Part shown: piece after piece, positions 24,179 through 34,882 of the stretch
How positions within the stretch are numbered: position 1 is the stretch's first letter
Layout: each line of letters starts with the position of its first letter
DNA from: Ceratopteris richardii
Taxonomy: Eukaryota > Streptophyta > Polypodiopsida > Polypodiales > Pteridaceae
DNA: 64,000 bases
Direction: 5' to 3'
NCBI GenBank assembly: GCA_020310875.1
Contig: CM035407.1
Coordinates: 219,204,753-219,268,752, forward strand
The notes under the pieces: generated by a model
Seen by the model: only the letters and a program-made list of their open reading frames with translations
Told to the model about the DNA's origin: nothing
The model's database searches: none
Made by a program: the position numbers and the translations under genes

Positions 24179-26070
24179 GCCTTAATATGTTTGATAAGTT
24201 TTTTTTTTTATAATTTGTCATCTAGTTTGATACTCATTCGGTGAGATACCCATCTGAATCCAACGTTGCTGAATACAATGGATCAACTAAATTGACTAAG
24301 ACATTCATCTATATAAGGGAGTGGATACTTATTTTTATTTGTTCCTTTATTCAATCCCCTATACTCAATACATAATCTGTAAGATTCATCTTTTATATTT
24401 TAACATGAAACATGTGCCCCCCAAGGCGAAATGCTTGGTCTTATTAAGAATTTTTTCAAGAGAACATCTAATTAAATCTTAGGTCCTTTAAAATTCATCT
24501 ATGTAGAATCTATAGTTTGGTCTAGAATTTGGTTCACTCCTTGGATAGTTGTCAGTGGCATTATCAATCTAGGTAATTGGAGGTATACCAAGTAGATCAT
24601 GTGGAAATACATCCAAGCATTCTTTGAAAAGATTTTCTACATAAATCGAATGTTTTTTCTAATTACTTTTCCCATGAAAGTTATTCACATACACTACAAA
24701 TCTTTTGCAAGCATCACCTATACCCCATATTATTTTCATTGGAGAGATGACAATATGCTTAGGATTATGCACATCACCTAGGACGTGGATAGATTCACCA
24801 TCTAGCCTTAAAGTGAATGTTGTTGGTTCAAAACAAATTGCTATAGAATTCCAAATTAACTAATCCTTGCATATGATTGCATAACACTAATTCATTTGAA
24901 TGACATGAAAATTACCAGAAACACACCTATAACAAAAGGTACATGCAACATTTGCAGTGTATCCTTTTGTATAGTGTAGTCGTCTATTGGCAATCTCCAC
25001 AAGTCTTAATATCTGCATATTTAATAGTATCAATACATTTTGTACCAACTTGAAAGATAGAATAGAATGCATAATACCTGAACTGATAAAAATATGTCTT
25101 GATGCATAGAGATAATACCCTAGATAGTAATTATAGAAGCTGTTGGAAAAGAACTTTTCAACATGCAACATAAAATAGAGCTAGGCTCTTACCTTCATCA
25201 TATTAATTGATAATCACTCTAAGTTCCTAAAAGATGTTTATCAACTTTGCTTGTGTAGGCTAAAAGATTGACTTGTTTTGAAATTATATGTCCTATGTCC
25301 TTGTTACTCTTGAGGAAAACACGAACTGAGTCTTTTTGTCCACTCAATAAAATTAGGGTCCTACTACTAATGAATGCATTGATTCCTCCCTTCAATCTTT
25401 ACATGAGAAAGAGTTTTTCTCTTGATTATTGAAAGATGATATTCTCTTTGATTTTTCCATGTTTGTTTTACCAGATCTTTGTGGCCTATGTCCTGTTGCA
25501 ATGAATCTAGTTTTATTCACTTTTACAAAGTGAACTTCATTATCTTCTTGTAATTCTTGGCTATTGCAACAACATCCACAAAATCAACACATCCAGATCC
25601 ATTCACCCCATAGCAAAGTTCCTCACAAAGACCCTCAATAAAATTTCTCTTCAAAGCATCCTGATAACCTCCAATGAATATTTGTGAGAACCTGTAAACT
25701 TTTATTTATGCTTATCCATAGACAATCACCCTCATGTTGTCAAGAACTATAGAAATCCATCTGTTTATCTATATAGTAGTGTGGAGAATAGTAAGTCTTT
25801 TCTACTTCCTCATTGAATTCTTGCCATAGAACCAAAGTAGATCATGTTCATAACTCCATATAATATTTCCACCGTAGCTATGTGACGCCACATAGGTGTA
25901 TGATCCCAATCTTTGCCTTGGAATTCTTACTAGATTTTCAAACATCAAATGAATCATCTAGCTCTTTAATCCATGCCTCTAGACCTTCTCCATTCTTCTT
26001 CTCACCATCAAGAATTTTCAATTGTGCTTTCTTGAAGACTTGATTAGGGAAAAATTCACTAACCTAGATA
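24179..26070 (-). pseudogene. Gypsy G1: gag, protease and early RT
   Basis: On the minus strand, gag runs from 26060 (NQVFKKAQLKILDGEKKNGE, then EAWIKELDDSFDV) to about 25600 (DALKRNFIEGLCEELCYGVN, DFVDVVAIAKNYKK), a retrotrans_gag-type core. Protease-like text lies near 25080-24860 (VEIANRRLHYTKG, then CYAIICKDWLI, resembling the DxIxGMDWL end). Early RT is at about 24560-24240 ([22 protein letters not shown]). The Gypsy assignment is firm on RT and gag wording. The remains are old and broken. Confidence 0.75.
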
Positions 26071-26075
26071 TCTTC

Positions 26076-26213
26076 TATCAGACATTGGTCTATAGAGGCC
26101 ACTCAATGTGTGCGTGGGACAAGGGCGAGCAATAGCGAAGTTCCCAAGCTCGGTGGATATCCTAAGGTATTCAATGGTAATGGGGATGAGTGTTGCATGA
26201 TGGCCATATGGTG
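26076..26213 (+). repeat. Gypsy G2 5' LTR, first part
   Basis: This stretch aligns with the start of the 3' LTR at 52093: shared text includes GTGGGACAAGGG, CCCAAGCTCGG, GGATATCCTAAG and GGGGATGAGTGTTGCATGAT. The LTR is interrupted at the TGGTG target site of H and resumes at 42815. Confidence 0.8.
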
Positions 26214-26917
26214 TGTTGGAACTGAAGGACTCACAAGGCAAGGAAGCTTATGAAGGGAGTCAGAGAGAAGAGAAAGTACAAGCAGACAGAGCAATCAACG
26301 ACGATCTGGCAAGTAGGCCAATATTTTTTCAGGACACTAACGCATATAAAAGAGGTGGACACACAAGGACAAGGAGCAAGTAGGGAGCTCTAGGAAATGT
26401 ATGTCAAAATGTTATTAGAAACCCCTACAAAAATAGTGATTTTCATCACTAAAAACCATTGTAAATACCATTTCATATTTTTGTAGCTCCATTTTGTGCA
26501 AGCCAAGGAGTCCTTGAGCTTGAGGAGCTTTAGAAGTACCTACCTGTCAGGTTTCACATTTTTTAGACTTCGTTTGAACCTCCAAATAGGGTAGAGAACC
26601 TAATTTTTAACTAGGCCGGACACTAGGTCTGGACACAACCAAAACCTAGTCAAAAACTATAAATAGAGCTAGAGAGCTCATTTTTGGAGTTAGCTTGTAA
26701 TTGATTTGAACTTGTAAGAGCTTTTTGAAAGTAATCTATGAACTCCATTGCTTCTCACTCTTTGTCTTGCCTTGTGTGCGTGTGTGTGTGTATGTGTATG
26801 CATGTTAGTGTGCTTCGCACTCACGCACTTGTGCCTTCACTTGCTCGAGCTCATCATACCATCAACACGTCTTCCCGGATTGACATTAAAGGAGGTGCTA
26901 CTCATCACTGAGCTACA
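26214..26917 (+). repeat. 5' LTR of Gypsy H
   Basis: This 704-bp LTR begins TGTTGGAACTGAAGG and ends GAGCTACA. A TATA-like TATAAATA sits at 26658-26665, and a TG-rich microsatellite at about 26777-26800. By eye about 23 of 704 positions differ from the 3' LTR, with no length change. Confidence 0.95.
26658..26665 (+). promoter_or_regulatory. Putative TATA box of the Gypsy H LTR
   Basis: TATAAATA in the context AACTATAAATAGAGC, about 260 bp before the LTR end, is a good plant TATA match and is conserved at 42555-42562 in the 3' LTR. Transcription start and activity are inferred only. Confidence 0.5.
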
Positions 26918-26922
26918 CCAAA

Positions 26923-26943
26923 TTTTGGTGCCGTTGTCAGGGA
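26923..26943 (+). other. Primer-binding site of Gypsy H
   Basis: TTTGGTGCCGTTGTCAGGGA lies a few bases after the 5' LTR. It is close to the TGGCGCCGTTGCCGGGGA type common in plant Athila/Tat-side Gypsy elements, with a few differences. It does not resemble the initiator-Met sites of the Copia elements in this window. Confidence 0.6.
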
Positions 26944-28889
26944 TCGAGCTTTGAGGACGAGCGTGTGATGGTAAGACGTAGATTTGAGACGTTGGCGTTC
27001 TAGGTAATTTGTTTACTTTTCTTATTTTTCTCTTTCTTACTTCACCACCATCATCACCATCATCATCATCACCATCTCCCACCTCCATCTCCATCATCGC
27101 AAAAATTTTCAGTTTTGATCTTATCACCTTCTCCACTCCATTTCCCTCATTTCACTTGCGAGACAGAGCGAGAGAGCAATATTGTGTGCATTGTTTTTGC
27201 ATGTTTGTTGAGTTTGCTTGCAGGATCCTGCTGTATCATCCCCTCCAGCACGCTGCGCAGGTACGGAAAACTCAGAAACTGTCTGTGTGTCGCCGACCTC
27301 TGTCGATCACGATCGACAAAAAATTCGACCAATTGGTAAAACTAAGTGCACCACTAGGACAAGCACAAAGAGCACATTCCAAATCACTAAACAAAATTCA
27401 AAAATTCAGTGTTTCTCTGTCAATCGCGACGGACAGACCCTGTCAATCGCGACCGACAGGCCTGTCGATCGCGATCGACAGACCCCACGACCGACTGACT
27501 ACCACATAGGACCCTGTCAATCGTGATTGATACCGTCGATCGCCATCGACAGCCATGACCGACACCTCTGTCAGTCGCAATTGACACCATCGATCACGAC
27601 CGACTGAATTTCAATGATTGATTGATTTTTTCGTGCGGCAATGTGTCCATCGCGACGGACACAGCCCCGATCGACTGAATTTACGGTGAAAAACCCGAAA
27701 AAAGTGTCGATCGCGATTGACACCATCGATCGCGATTGACAGGACCCGCGACTGACTGTGTCGATCGCGATTGACACTGTCAATCGCGACTGACGTGTCG
27801 ATCGCGACCGACAGGCCCCGACGGACACCTTTGTCAATCGCGATTGACAGACCTGTTGATCACGATTGACAGGCTTTTTGGCCAAAATTTTAGGGTTAAT
27901 TTTTCCAAGTCCTTTGGGTAACTTTGGGCATAATTAGCAAGCCATTAGTGATTTGTGAAATCCCTACACATGTGTTCTTGAGAAAAACCCTATGATCTGT
28001 CAGCCTGATTGAACCCTGTTTTAGCACCAAAACCCTGAACTGACATAACTTTCTCATACGAAATCTGTTTGCTGTGATTCTTGTCTTGTTGGAAAGCTCG
28101 TGGGGATTATTAGATATAGTATTTTGAAGTTGACCATATTCAAGGGGAACAAAACCAGGGGATCTCTAGAATTGTTTTCCATAAAGACAAAAGGCTAATT
28201 GGTATCTAAGTTACATGAATGAAAGTGCTTGGTTCTGTCTTTTGAATTTAAGTCTTGAGCTAAATTTTGGGACTCTTACAGGTCGAGTGAGAGCATCGAA
28301 GGGCATTCTAAGCAAGAGTAAGTGCAGGCTTGGGAACGCGCTTCCTAGGCACTCACGGGAAACCAAGAAGGAAACAAAAGGTTGGAAACTCTCAACTCCC
28401 TCTGTCAATTCCTAGCTTAAGCTAAGAATGACTAGTGATAGGAGTAGGCGAGGGCGGCGATAGGCATTTATCAAGTTGAAGACTACCTAAATACTCAAGT
28501 TCAAGCTAAGGACATATTCTTTGTACGGTCGAGAACTTTAAAGGAAAAGAACTTAACGTGGAACGATCAACTTCAAGTGCGGAAATACACTCAAGTATAC
28601 CTGACGACGTGATATCAGACAAGACCATAAACACGATAATCAACATAAGAAGGAATCAAGTAACTGTTACGAAAGAACTCAGCAACAAGGTTGTACTGTG
28701 GGCAAAATAGGGGCTACTTAAATAGGCATATGAACCTTAGATCAGGATGACATCTAGTAAGAGATAGACAAAGTCTTAGGTCTTCAGAGGCTAGTGTCAA
28801 TCATACTGCTAGGTCTTGGGCCCAGCAGTTGAGCCACCACTCGCATTACCCTAGCTCCGAGACTAGCGAATCAGAGATGTCTCAAGGCA
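26944..28889 (+). other. Long untranslated leader of Gypsy H
   Basis: About 1.95 kb separate the primer site from gag. The leader holds a CAT/CAC-type microsatellite at about 27042-27100 and the palindrome array at 27301-27871. A stretch follows (27890-28880) in which I recognise no protein family. Short open frames occur but show no family signature. Long leaders with repeats are known from large plant Gypsy elements; packaging or translation roles would be inference. Confidence 0.6.
27301..27871 (+). repeat. Array of CG-rich 18-bp palindromes in the H leader
   Basis: At least 14 copies of an 18-bp near-palindrome occur, with consensus TGTCGATCGCGATCGACA. The copy at 27463-27480 is a perfect inverted repeat. 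Other clear copies start near 27301, 27418, 27441, 27515, 27706, 27724, 27757, 27796, 27832 and 27853. Spacing is irregular (roughly 18-60 bp) and the filler varies. Many copies differ only by CG to CA or TG changes. The array is unlike the AT-rich DNA around it. Confidence 0.85.
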
Positions 28890-30821
28890 TTGGACAGACC
28901 TACAGGAAGTTTAGGAGTGCCATATCTGTATAGGGTGGAAGGCCCCTACAAGACGCAGCTGGAATACCTTAGGACCAACCGATTAGGTGCTAGCATCTAT
29001 GAGGACGACCTAGGAAGATCCGTGATCCAAATTAAAAACCCTGACGAATCCATAGCACTAGAGCACCCAGCTGTCAAGTTTGAAAACGGAGCATACCTAG
29101 ACAAGGAAGGGACAATATATGTAGTCACCACTCACCCAGATAGGACAGATGAATTTGGGAATGTGATCTCAGAAGCGGATTTAGGTGACCTGGAGCAAGG
29201 AAACATGGGTATAGAGCCTAGGACCCCTCGAGGAAAATCCGTTCTTACTAGAATCCTCAGCCCCAAGTGGGTTCCCTAGGACAACAAGAGTATAGATCTG
29301 CTTCTGAACCGAGAGACTGACGAAGCCTTTTGGAGGTATAAATCTGATCGGCCAAATGATATAGGAACAATCATGATCTATGAGCTTAAAGATTCTGATA
29401 GCCCAGGCAGAGTGACCTACTTAGATCACGCTTCAGAGAGGATCTTTGTGGTTACAAAACATGACAGGCATGCTTACACTTGGAAGGGTGAATTCATTTT
29501 CCCCCAACCAAGATCAAATGTCTCCTATGGTCACCCTGGAGCTGGAACATCCCAAGCTCATGGAGCTCAAAGAGACAGAAGTAGAGATAGGCCAGAAGTA
29601 AGCTTTGCCAACCCAGGGGGCAGAGAAAGAACGAGGACGAAAACAAATAGAATAGAACCTGAGGTACTTAGAGCTCCCAGGAATCAAAGAAATGCGGATG
29701 AGTTTCCTCTACCACGACCTAGAGAGCACACAAGGACTTTGAGACCGACTCAGATAGTTAAGTCCATGAAGAACTACTTCGATGGCACTCGAGATCCATA
29801 CGACCATGTGGCTGAGTTTAGGCAAGTCTTAAGAGCTGAACAAGTGGAAGATATGTTCACGCAGTACAATGCCTTTGGTCTAACCCTTAGGAACACTGCC
29901 CTAACATGGTTTCTGCCACTAAACGAGAGACAATTCAGGAGCATAGACCAACTTCTAGAGGCATTCATTATCGAATTCTCTAAAAGTGGCATAAGACATA
30001 ACACTTCCTCGCTGATTCACAGCTTCAAGCAAACCCCTCAAGAAACCGTGAGACTTGCAGGAAGAAGATTTACGCAATACTTACAAAGATGCCCTGTTTC
30101 GGAGCTACCCACGCCAGCTAAGCAAGTGGCTTTATTCTTGGATGGATTGCTAAGTACCAAATTGAGATCATATGTGTACTTGAAGGACCCTAGGACCATA
30201 GAAGAGTGTGTACGCATGTGCATTCACATCAAGGATAACTTAGGGAAGGAGTTAGAGCTTTCCAAGATATACAAAGATTCAGATAGTGCCTCTAGCCTCT
30301 CTTCCACACAATCCACATCAATTGAGGAACTTGTAGAGAAAGTAGCTCAGAAATTAGGTGTCACTAGCAAACAGATCCCAAGGTTTGCCCCTGTGAAAAG
30401 ATGCTATACTTGTGGTGGTGACCACATGGCAAATGTATGTCCCATTATGGCTCAACCCCAAGTAAATCCTAGTAGCCAGTACTGCACCATAGAACGGAGG
30501 TACACCAATCACACCGCACAAGATTGCCCCTACAATAAGCAAACCGTTAGGCAGACGTACCCACAACCATATCCTCAACAAGGAAGATACCAGAACCGGT
30601 ACCCACCTCAGCAGTATGCGAGGCCTCAACAAACCTACCAACCCTACCAAAACCAACAAAGGCCTCAGCCTGTGCTAGCACAACAACCCCCTGCTCCAGC
30701 TAATGTAATTCTGGTAAAGTATGCAGCTCCAGATGAGAATTTGAATAGAGCTATAGTCCCAGTAACACCATTAATTTCAGAAAGTGATCCCAATGACCAT
30801 AGCTTTGATTCTACACATTAG
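28890..30821 (+). pseudogene. Gypsy H gag
   Basis: The region opens with an N-terminal part (PYLYRVEGPYKTQLEYLRTN) of unknown type, followed by the retrotrans_gag core at about 29760-30250: MKNYFDGTRDPYDHVAEFRQ, ALTWFLPLNERQFRS, SLIHSFKQTPQETVR and LFLDGLLSTKLRSYVY. A zinc knuckle CYTCGGDHMANVCP lies at about 30404-30445, with a second Cys/His cluster soon after. A Gln/Pro/Tyr-rich stretch follows to about 30690. Gag forms the particle that packages element RNA in the cytoplasm. The N-terminal extension before the core, about 290 codons, is long for the family. The region is not fully open. Confidence 0.85.
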
Positions 30822-30897
30822 AGGACCATGCTACAGATGTCAGGGAGAGCATCTCATTCGTGATTGTCCCTTGCCTCCACCTACACAACCCTAGTCA

Positions 30898-32529
30898 GTG
30901 ACGATCCAAGGTTATTGCCAGGAGTGTGGAAAGGAGCATCTCTTACAAGATTGTCCAAAGAATCCCAGCAATATGCCAAAAATCACTCCCATTAATGTTA
31001 TTGGGTTAGTGGTAGACTCCAGAGGAAGTGTTACTTCCACTGCACCGATACAAGTGGTCACTAGAGCCCAAGCTTTGCAGCAGAACCAAAGTGTAGGCCA
31101 GGAAAAGAGCCCAGATGTTAGTGAAACAGAGAGCATGACAAAGAAAAGGACTAGAGCTTGGAGAGATAGTCCTGAAAGAATGAAAAGGCAATGGGCAAAA
31201 AAGATGAGTGAACTCGAGGAAAGCCTCAGAGAAACAAAGGCCAGGATAACTGAACTCACATCTCAAACTCCCTCTCACACTACCCCACCTCCACCATTCC
31301 CAACTCCATCCGACCCGCCACCTTCGAACCCGCCTCACCTAATCCCACCACCCCCTAGAGTAGGATCAGTCCTAGCAGATCCCACTCCTGAGGACCTAAC
31401 CATGATGCTCAAAGCATATCAGGCCAGAATCCAAGCAGGGCCAAATGTAACTGATCATGAAAAGTGCTACCCTAGAGCAGAATTAGAGCTTGAACGAACT
31501 AAAATTTGTGCTAAGATGTTGGAGTTGGCTCAAACCATGTTTGAAGCCAGTCGCCTATTTAACATCTCTAGTTCAGCTAAGACACAGTTGCACTTTCAAG
31601 GACTGTTAGAAAGAATAGAGAGGCTAATTGCACAATCAGAAAAGGAACCCGCCTCTCAACACAAGGACAAGGCAAGTGAAAGAGTAAGTCTTCCTGCCCA
31701 GGAAGCCTATGTGCCTAACTCTATGGAGCCAGACACATCATCTTCTATGAATCGGTTCACATCAGAATTCCTACGAGAGATTCAAGAAGACAAATGGGCT
31801 AAAGAAAGTGAAGTCCCTCCTCCCATTGAACTTGTGGATGATGCACACGACCAATTCCCACAAGACATCCCATCCATTTATGAGGAGCAGGAGAGTACTC
31901 AGTCCCACAAGAGATTAGACTTCGAGTCTAATTCCATACAGGAGCTACCCCACTTCACAGGCCCATGGGAAGCTAAGTCCACATGCATGAGAGCACCCAC
32001 AGTCATGGTACGAAATGAGGACTCAGTCATACCTAGGAACACAGAGGTAGTGAAAAACACTAAAGTACAGTGCAACCTCACCTTAGAAGAACTACTCAAA
32101 GTGAGGCCAGAGCTATGGAAACATGTAGCCAAACAAGTACCAGAAATAGCAAAACCTCGTTTCCAAGTAGGATCCCAAAGAACAGTGCCAGAAATACCAT
32201 TGGACAAGATAGGAGACATGAGTGAGGGCGAAGAGGGAAACACATATCTTCCTATCACCCATCAAGGATACACCACCAAGGCCATTTTAGAGTCAGGCGC
32301 AAGAGTTGCAATTGCTACCACTTCCCTATGGAAGCATTGGGGCAAGCCAGCACTCAGACCCACGAGGATGAAATTGCAAATGGCCGATGGTCACATAGAG
32401 AGACCCTTAGGACTGTTAGAAGGAATAACTCTCACTACTTGTGGTGTAGAGTTTGAGCACACATTTGCTATATGTGATTTTAGCAAAAATCATGCCTATG
32501 AAATGATCTTGGGACGACCCTTTATGTGA
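30898..32529 (+). pseudogene. Gypsy H: knuckle, Pro-rich linker, coiled coil and protease
   Basis: It begins with another knuckle, GYCQECGKEHLLQDCP; a similar CYRCQGEHLIRDCP lies just upstream at about 30831-30870, so the element carries three or four knuckle-like units. A heptad-like charged region (KKMSELEESLRETKARITEL) and a Pro-rich tract (31260-31360) follow. The C-terminal part is the retropepsin fold: YLPITHQGYTTKAILESGAR near 32245-32305 and EMILGRPFM at the end. Retropepsin would cut the polyprotein inside the particle. The length between knuckle and protease is unusually great. Confidence 0.8.
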
Positions 32530-32532
32530 CAA

Positions 32533-33432
32533 TTGCAAGTGGTACAGGACTGGGGAACCAATTCCTTGTACCTGCAACACTTCGGTGTTACGACCGAAGT
32601 GAATCTCAAAGATTACTCTCATAGAGATGTTCCTCCTATCCAATGGAATCCCCTCCATAGAGCCAAAGATGATACAGAATTGGTGCATTCCATAGGATCA
32701 GGATCCTCATGGATGCATGAAGACACCCACTTATGGATGTGCAAAGTAGCAATAGAAGAAGAGAAGAGAGAAAAAGCCAGAGAGGTAGGTGCAAAAGAAA
32801 CACATAGATCAATTCAAGACCCAACCTATGCACCTATAGTCTTTCCTGACAAAGAATTTGAACCCCACGGTTGGGCAGAAATCCTAGCAACAATGGATGT
32901 AGCCATCAATGAAGAACAATGGACACCTCACTACGATGAAGATGGCTATGACATTTCAGTCTTCTCCATGGAGCCAATCATGGGAGAGGCAGTGTTAGAA
33001 GAGTGTGAACCTAGCCCTAATGCATTTGAGGATGCAAGTGACTCCGATCTAGAGTCAATCATTATGGACCCACCTTTTGCATCAGATGAAGAATACTTCT
33101 ATGAGGTAGAATTTCAACCCCAGAGGCATGGAGAGCTTACAAATGATGTAAGGCTAGCCACACATGGGACCCCGAAGGAAGAAGGAAAGAAAAGAAAGAA
33201 GAGAGAAGTCACAACATAAGAGGAAGAATCTTTGTTTGAGGTCCGGGAAAATTTTAAGAAGTATGAGATAGATGACAAGAGAGTCATGATCAGAATGCCT
33301 AAACGAGAGGCGCAATCAGGGGAGGCCTATGATAACAAAGAAACCACCAAGAAAATAGTGGTAGCCGTGGAAGAAGGAGAAGAGAGATGCACGTAAATAG
33401 GCCATGACCTGACGGAAGACGAAGAGCACGAA
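32533..33432 (+). pseudogene. Gypsy H acidic linker between protease and RT
   Basis: This stretch of about 300 codons between protease and RT is rich in Glu and Asp, with phrases such as DYSHRDVPPIQWNPLH, DEDGYDISVFSMEP and DPPFASDEEYFYEVEFQ. Plant Gypsy elements of the Tat/Athila side often have a poorly conserved acidic linker here. I recognise no catalytic motif. It is not fully open. Confidence 0.6.
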
Positions 33433-34120
33433 TTGATAGCCTTGCTAAGAGAATACAGAGATGTGTTCGCTTGGAGTTACAAGGATTTGAAAGGAGTGGA
33501 CCCTGACATATGCTCACACACTATCCCCATGACCTTAGATGCCAAACCTTCTAAGCAAAAGCCATACACATATAATGATAATTATGCTGCTAAGATCAAA
33601 GAGGAGATAGACTGGTTGAAGCGAGATTCATCTATGAAATTGAGCACACTGAGTGGGTATCCCCCATCGTAGTGGTGCCTAAGAAAAATGGAAAGCTTCG
33701 TGTATGCATTAACTTAAAGAAGGTCAATGCAGCCACAATTCGAGATAACTATCCGCTTCCTATCATAGAGCATCTCTTAGAAATAGTAGCAGGCAAGGAA
33801 GTGTACAACTTCCTTGATGGATTTTTCTGCTACAATCAAGTAGCCATAGCTCTAGAAGATCAGCATAAGACGGCTTTTGCCACTGAATGGGGCATTTTTG
33901 CCTTTAGAGTAATGCCATTTGGGCTTACCAATGCACCAGCTACCTTCGAGAGGCTGATGTGCCATGTATTTAAAGAGTTCCTGAGGAAGAACTTAGAAGT
34001 CTATGTTGATGATCTTGTGCTCATTCCAACATTAGACAAACCCATATTCCTGAACTCAGACAAATCTTTGACAAATGTAGAGAATATCAAGTTTGCCTGA
34101 ACCCAGAAAAGTGCGTTTTT
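33433..34120 (+). pseudogene. Gypsy H reverse transcriptase
   Basis: The pre-RT hinge reads IALLREYRDVFAWSYKDLKG. The RT fingers and palm follow: VVPKKNGKLRVCINLKKVNA, NYPLPIIEHLLE, WGIFAFRVMPFGLTNAPATF, and the catalytic block VYVDDLVL at about 34000-34023. The RT copies genomic RNA into cDNA in the cytoplasmic particle. All main RT blocks are visible. Some breaks are present. Confidence 0.9.
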
Positions 34121-34867
34121 ATGGTCAGGCAAGGCAAGATTCTAGGACACATAGTGTCAAAGAATGGCATATCCACTTATGAAGAGAAAGTGAGAGCCAT
34201 AGCCGAGTTACCTAGGCCAAAGAATGTCAAGGAAGTACAAGCTTTCATGGGGCATTGTGGTTATTATCGACGGTTTATACACATGTATGCCATCATAGCA
34301 AAGCCTCTGTATGAACTTTTGACTAACTTTGAGTGGACTGATGAATGTGAGCATTCCTTCAATGAGCTTAAACGGCGATTATGTTCAGCACCAATCTTGA
34401 CCACAGCAGATTGGAATAAACCTTTCCATGTTCATGTTGATGCATCCAATCATGCTATTGGGTGTGTACTCGTGCAGCCTACCGGTGAAGGTAATATGGA
34501 TCTTCCAATTGCCTACGCTAGTCAACAGTTGAATGCGGATGAACGAAATTATACCACTACTGAGAGAGAAGGACTAGGCATGGTATATGTGGTTAAAAAG
34601 TTTAGACATTATTTGCTTGAATATAAGTTTAAATTTTTTACTGACGATCAGGCACTGCTATATCTCGTAAAAAAGCCATGCAATACAGGAAGATTAGTAA
34701 GATGGTTTCTCTTGCTAATGGAATATGATTTTGAGGTTGTGGTAAGGAAAGGGAAAACTCATTTGAGAGCAGATCATCTCTCTAGGCTCACATCTGGAGA
34801 AGCCCCACAAGGAGTGTCAGATGACCTTCCTGATGCTTACCTGTTTAATTTGGAAGTGGTGCCATAG
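34121..34867 (+). pseudogene. Gypsy H RT thumb and RNase H
   Basis: The thumb region reads GKILGHIVSKNGISTYEEKV and AFMGHCGYYRRFI. The RNase H fold begins at about 34425 (HVHVDASNHAIGCVLVQ), continues with ATERE-type text TTTEREGLGMVYVVKKFRHY, FFTDDQALLYLV near 34640, and ends LRADHLSRL. RNase H removes the RNA strand after copying. Only one RNase H is visible; I see no added archaeal-type copy as found in Tat elements. Confidence 0.9.
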
Positions 34868-34882
34868 TGGGCCAAGCCATTA

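Noticed and set aside
26748-26954. Cys/Val-rich small protein in the H LTR
   Set aside because: It arises from the TG microsatellite inside the LTR and is repeated in the other LTR.
27301-27871. CRISPR-like array
   Set aside because: Repeat units are palindromic and degenerate, spacing is irregular, there are no unique spacers of fixed length, and the array lies in the leader of a plant Gypsy element.
30912-31338. Minus-strand open frames of 110-115 codons
   Set aside because: They mirror the plus-strand knuckle and Pro-rich region of Gypsy H, and their composition is the antisense of that text.
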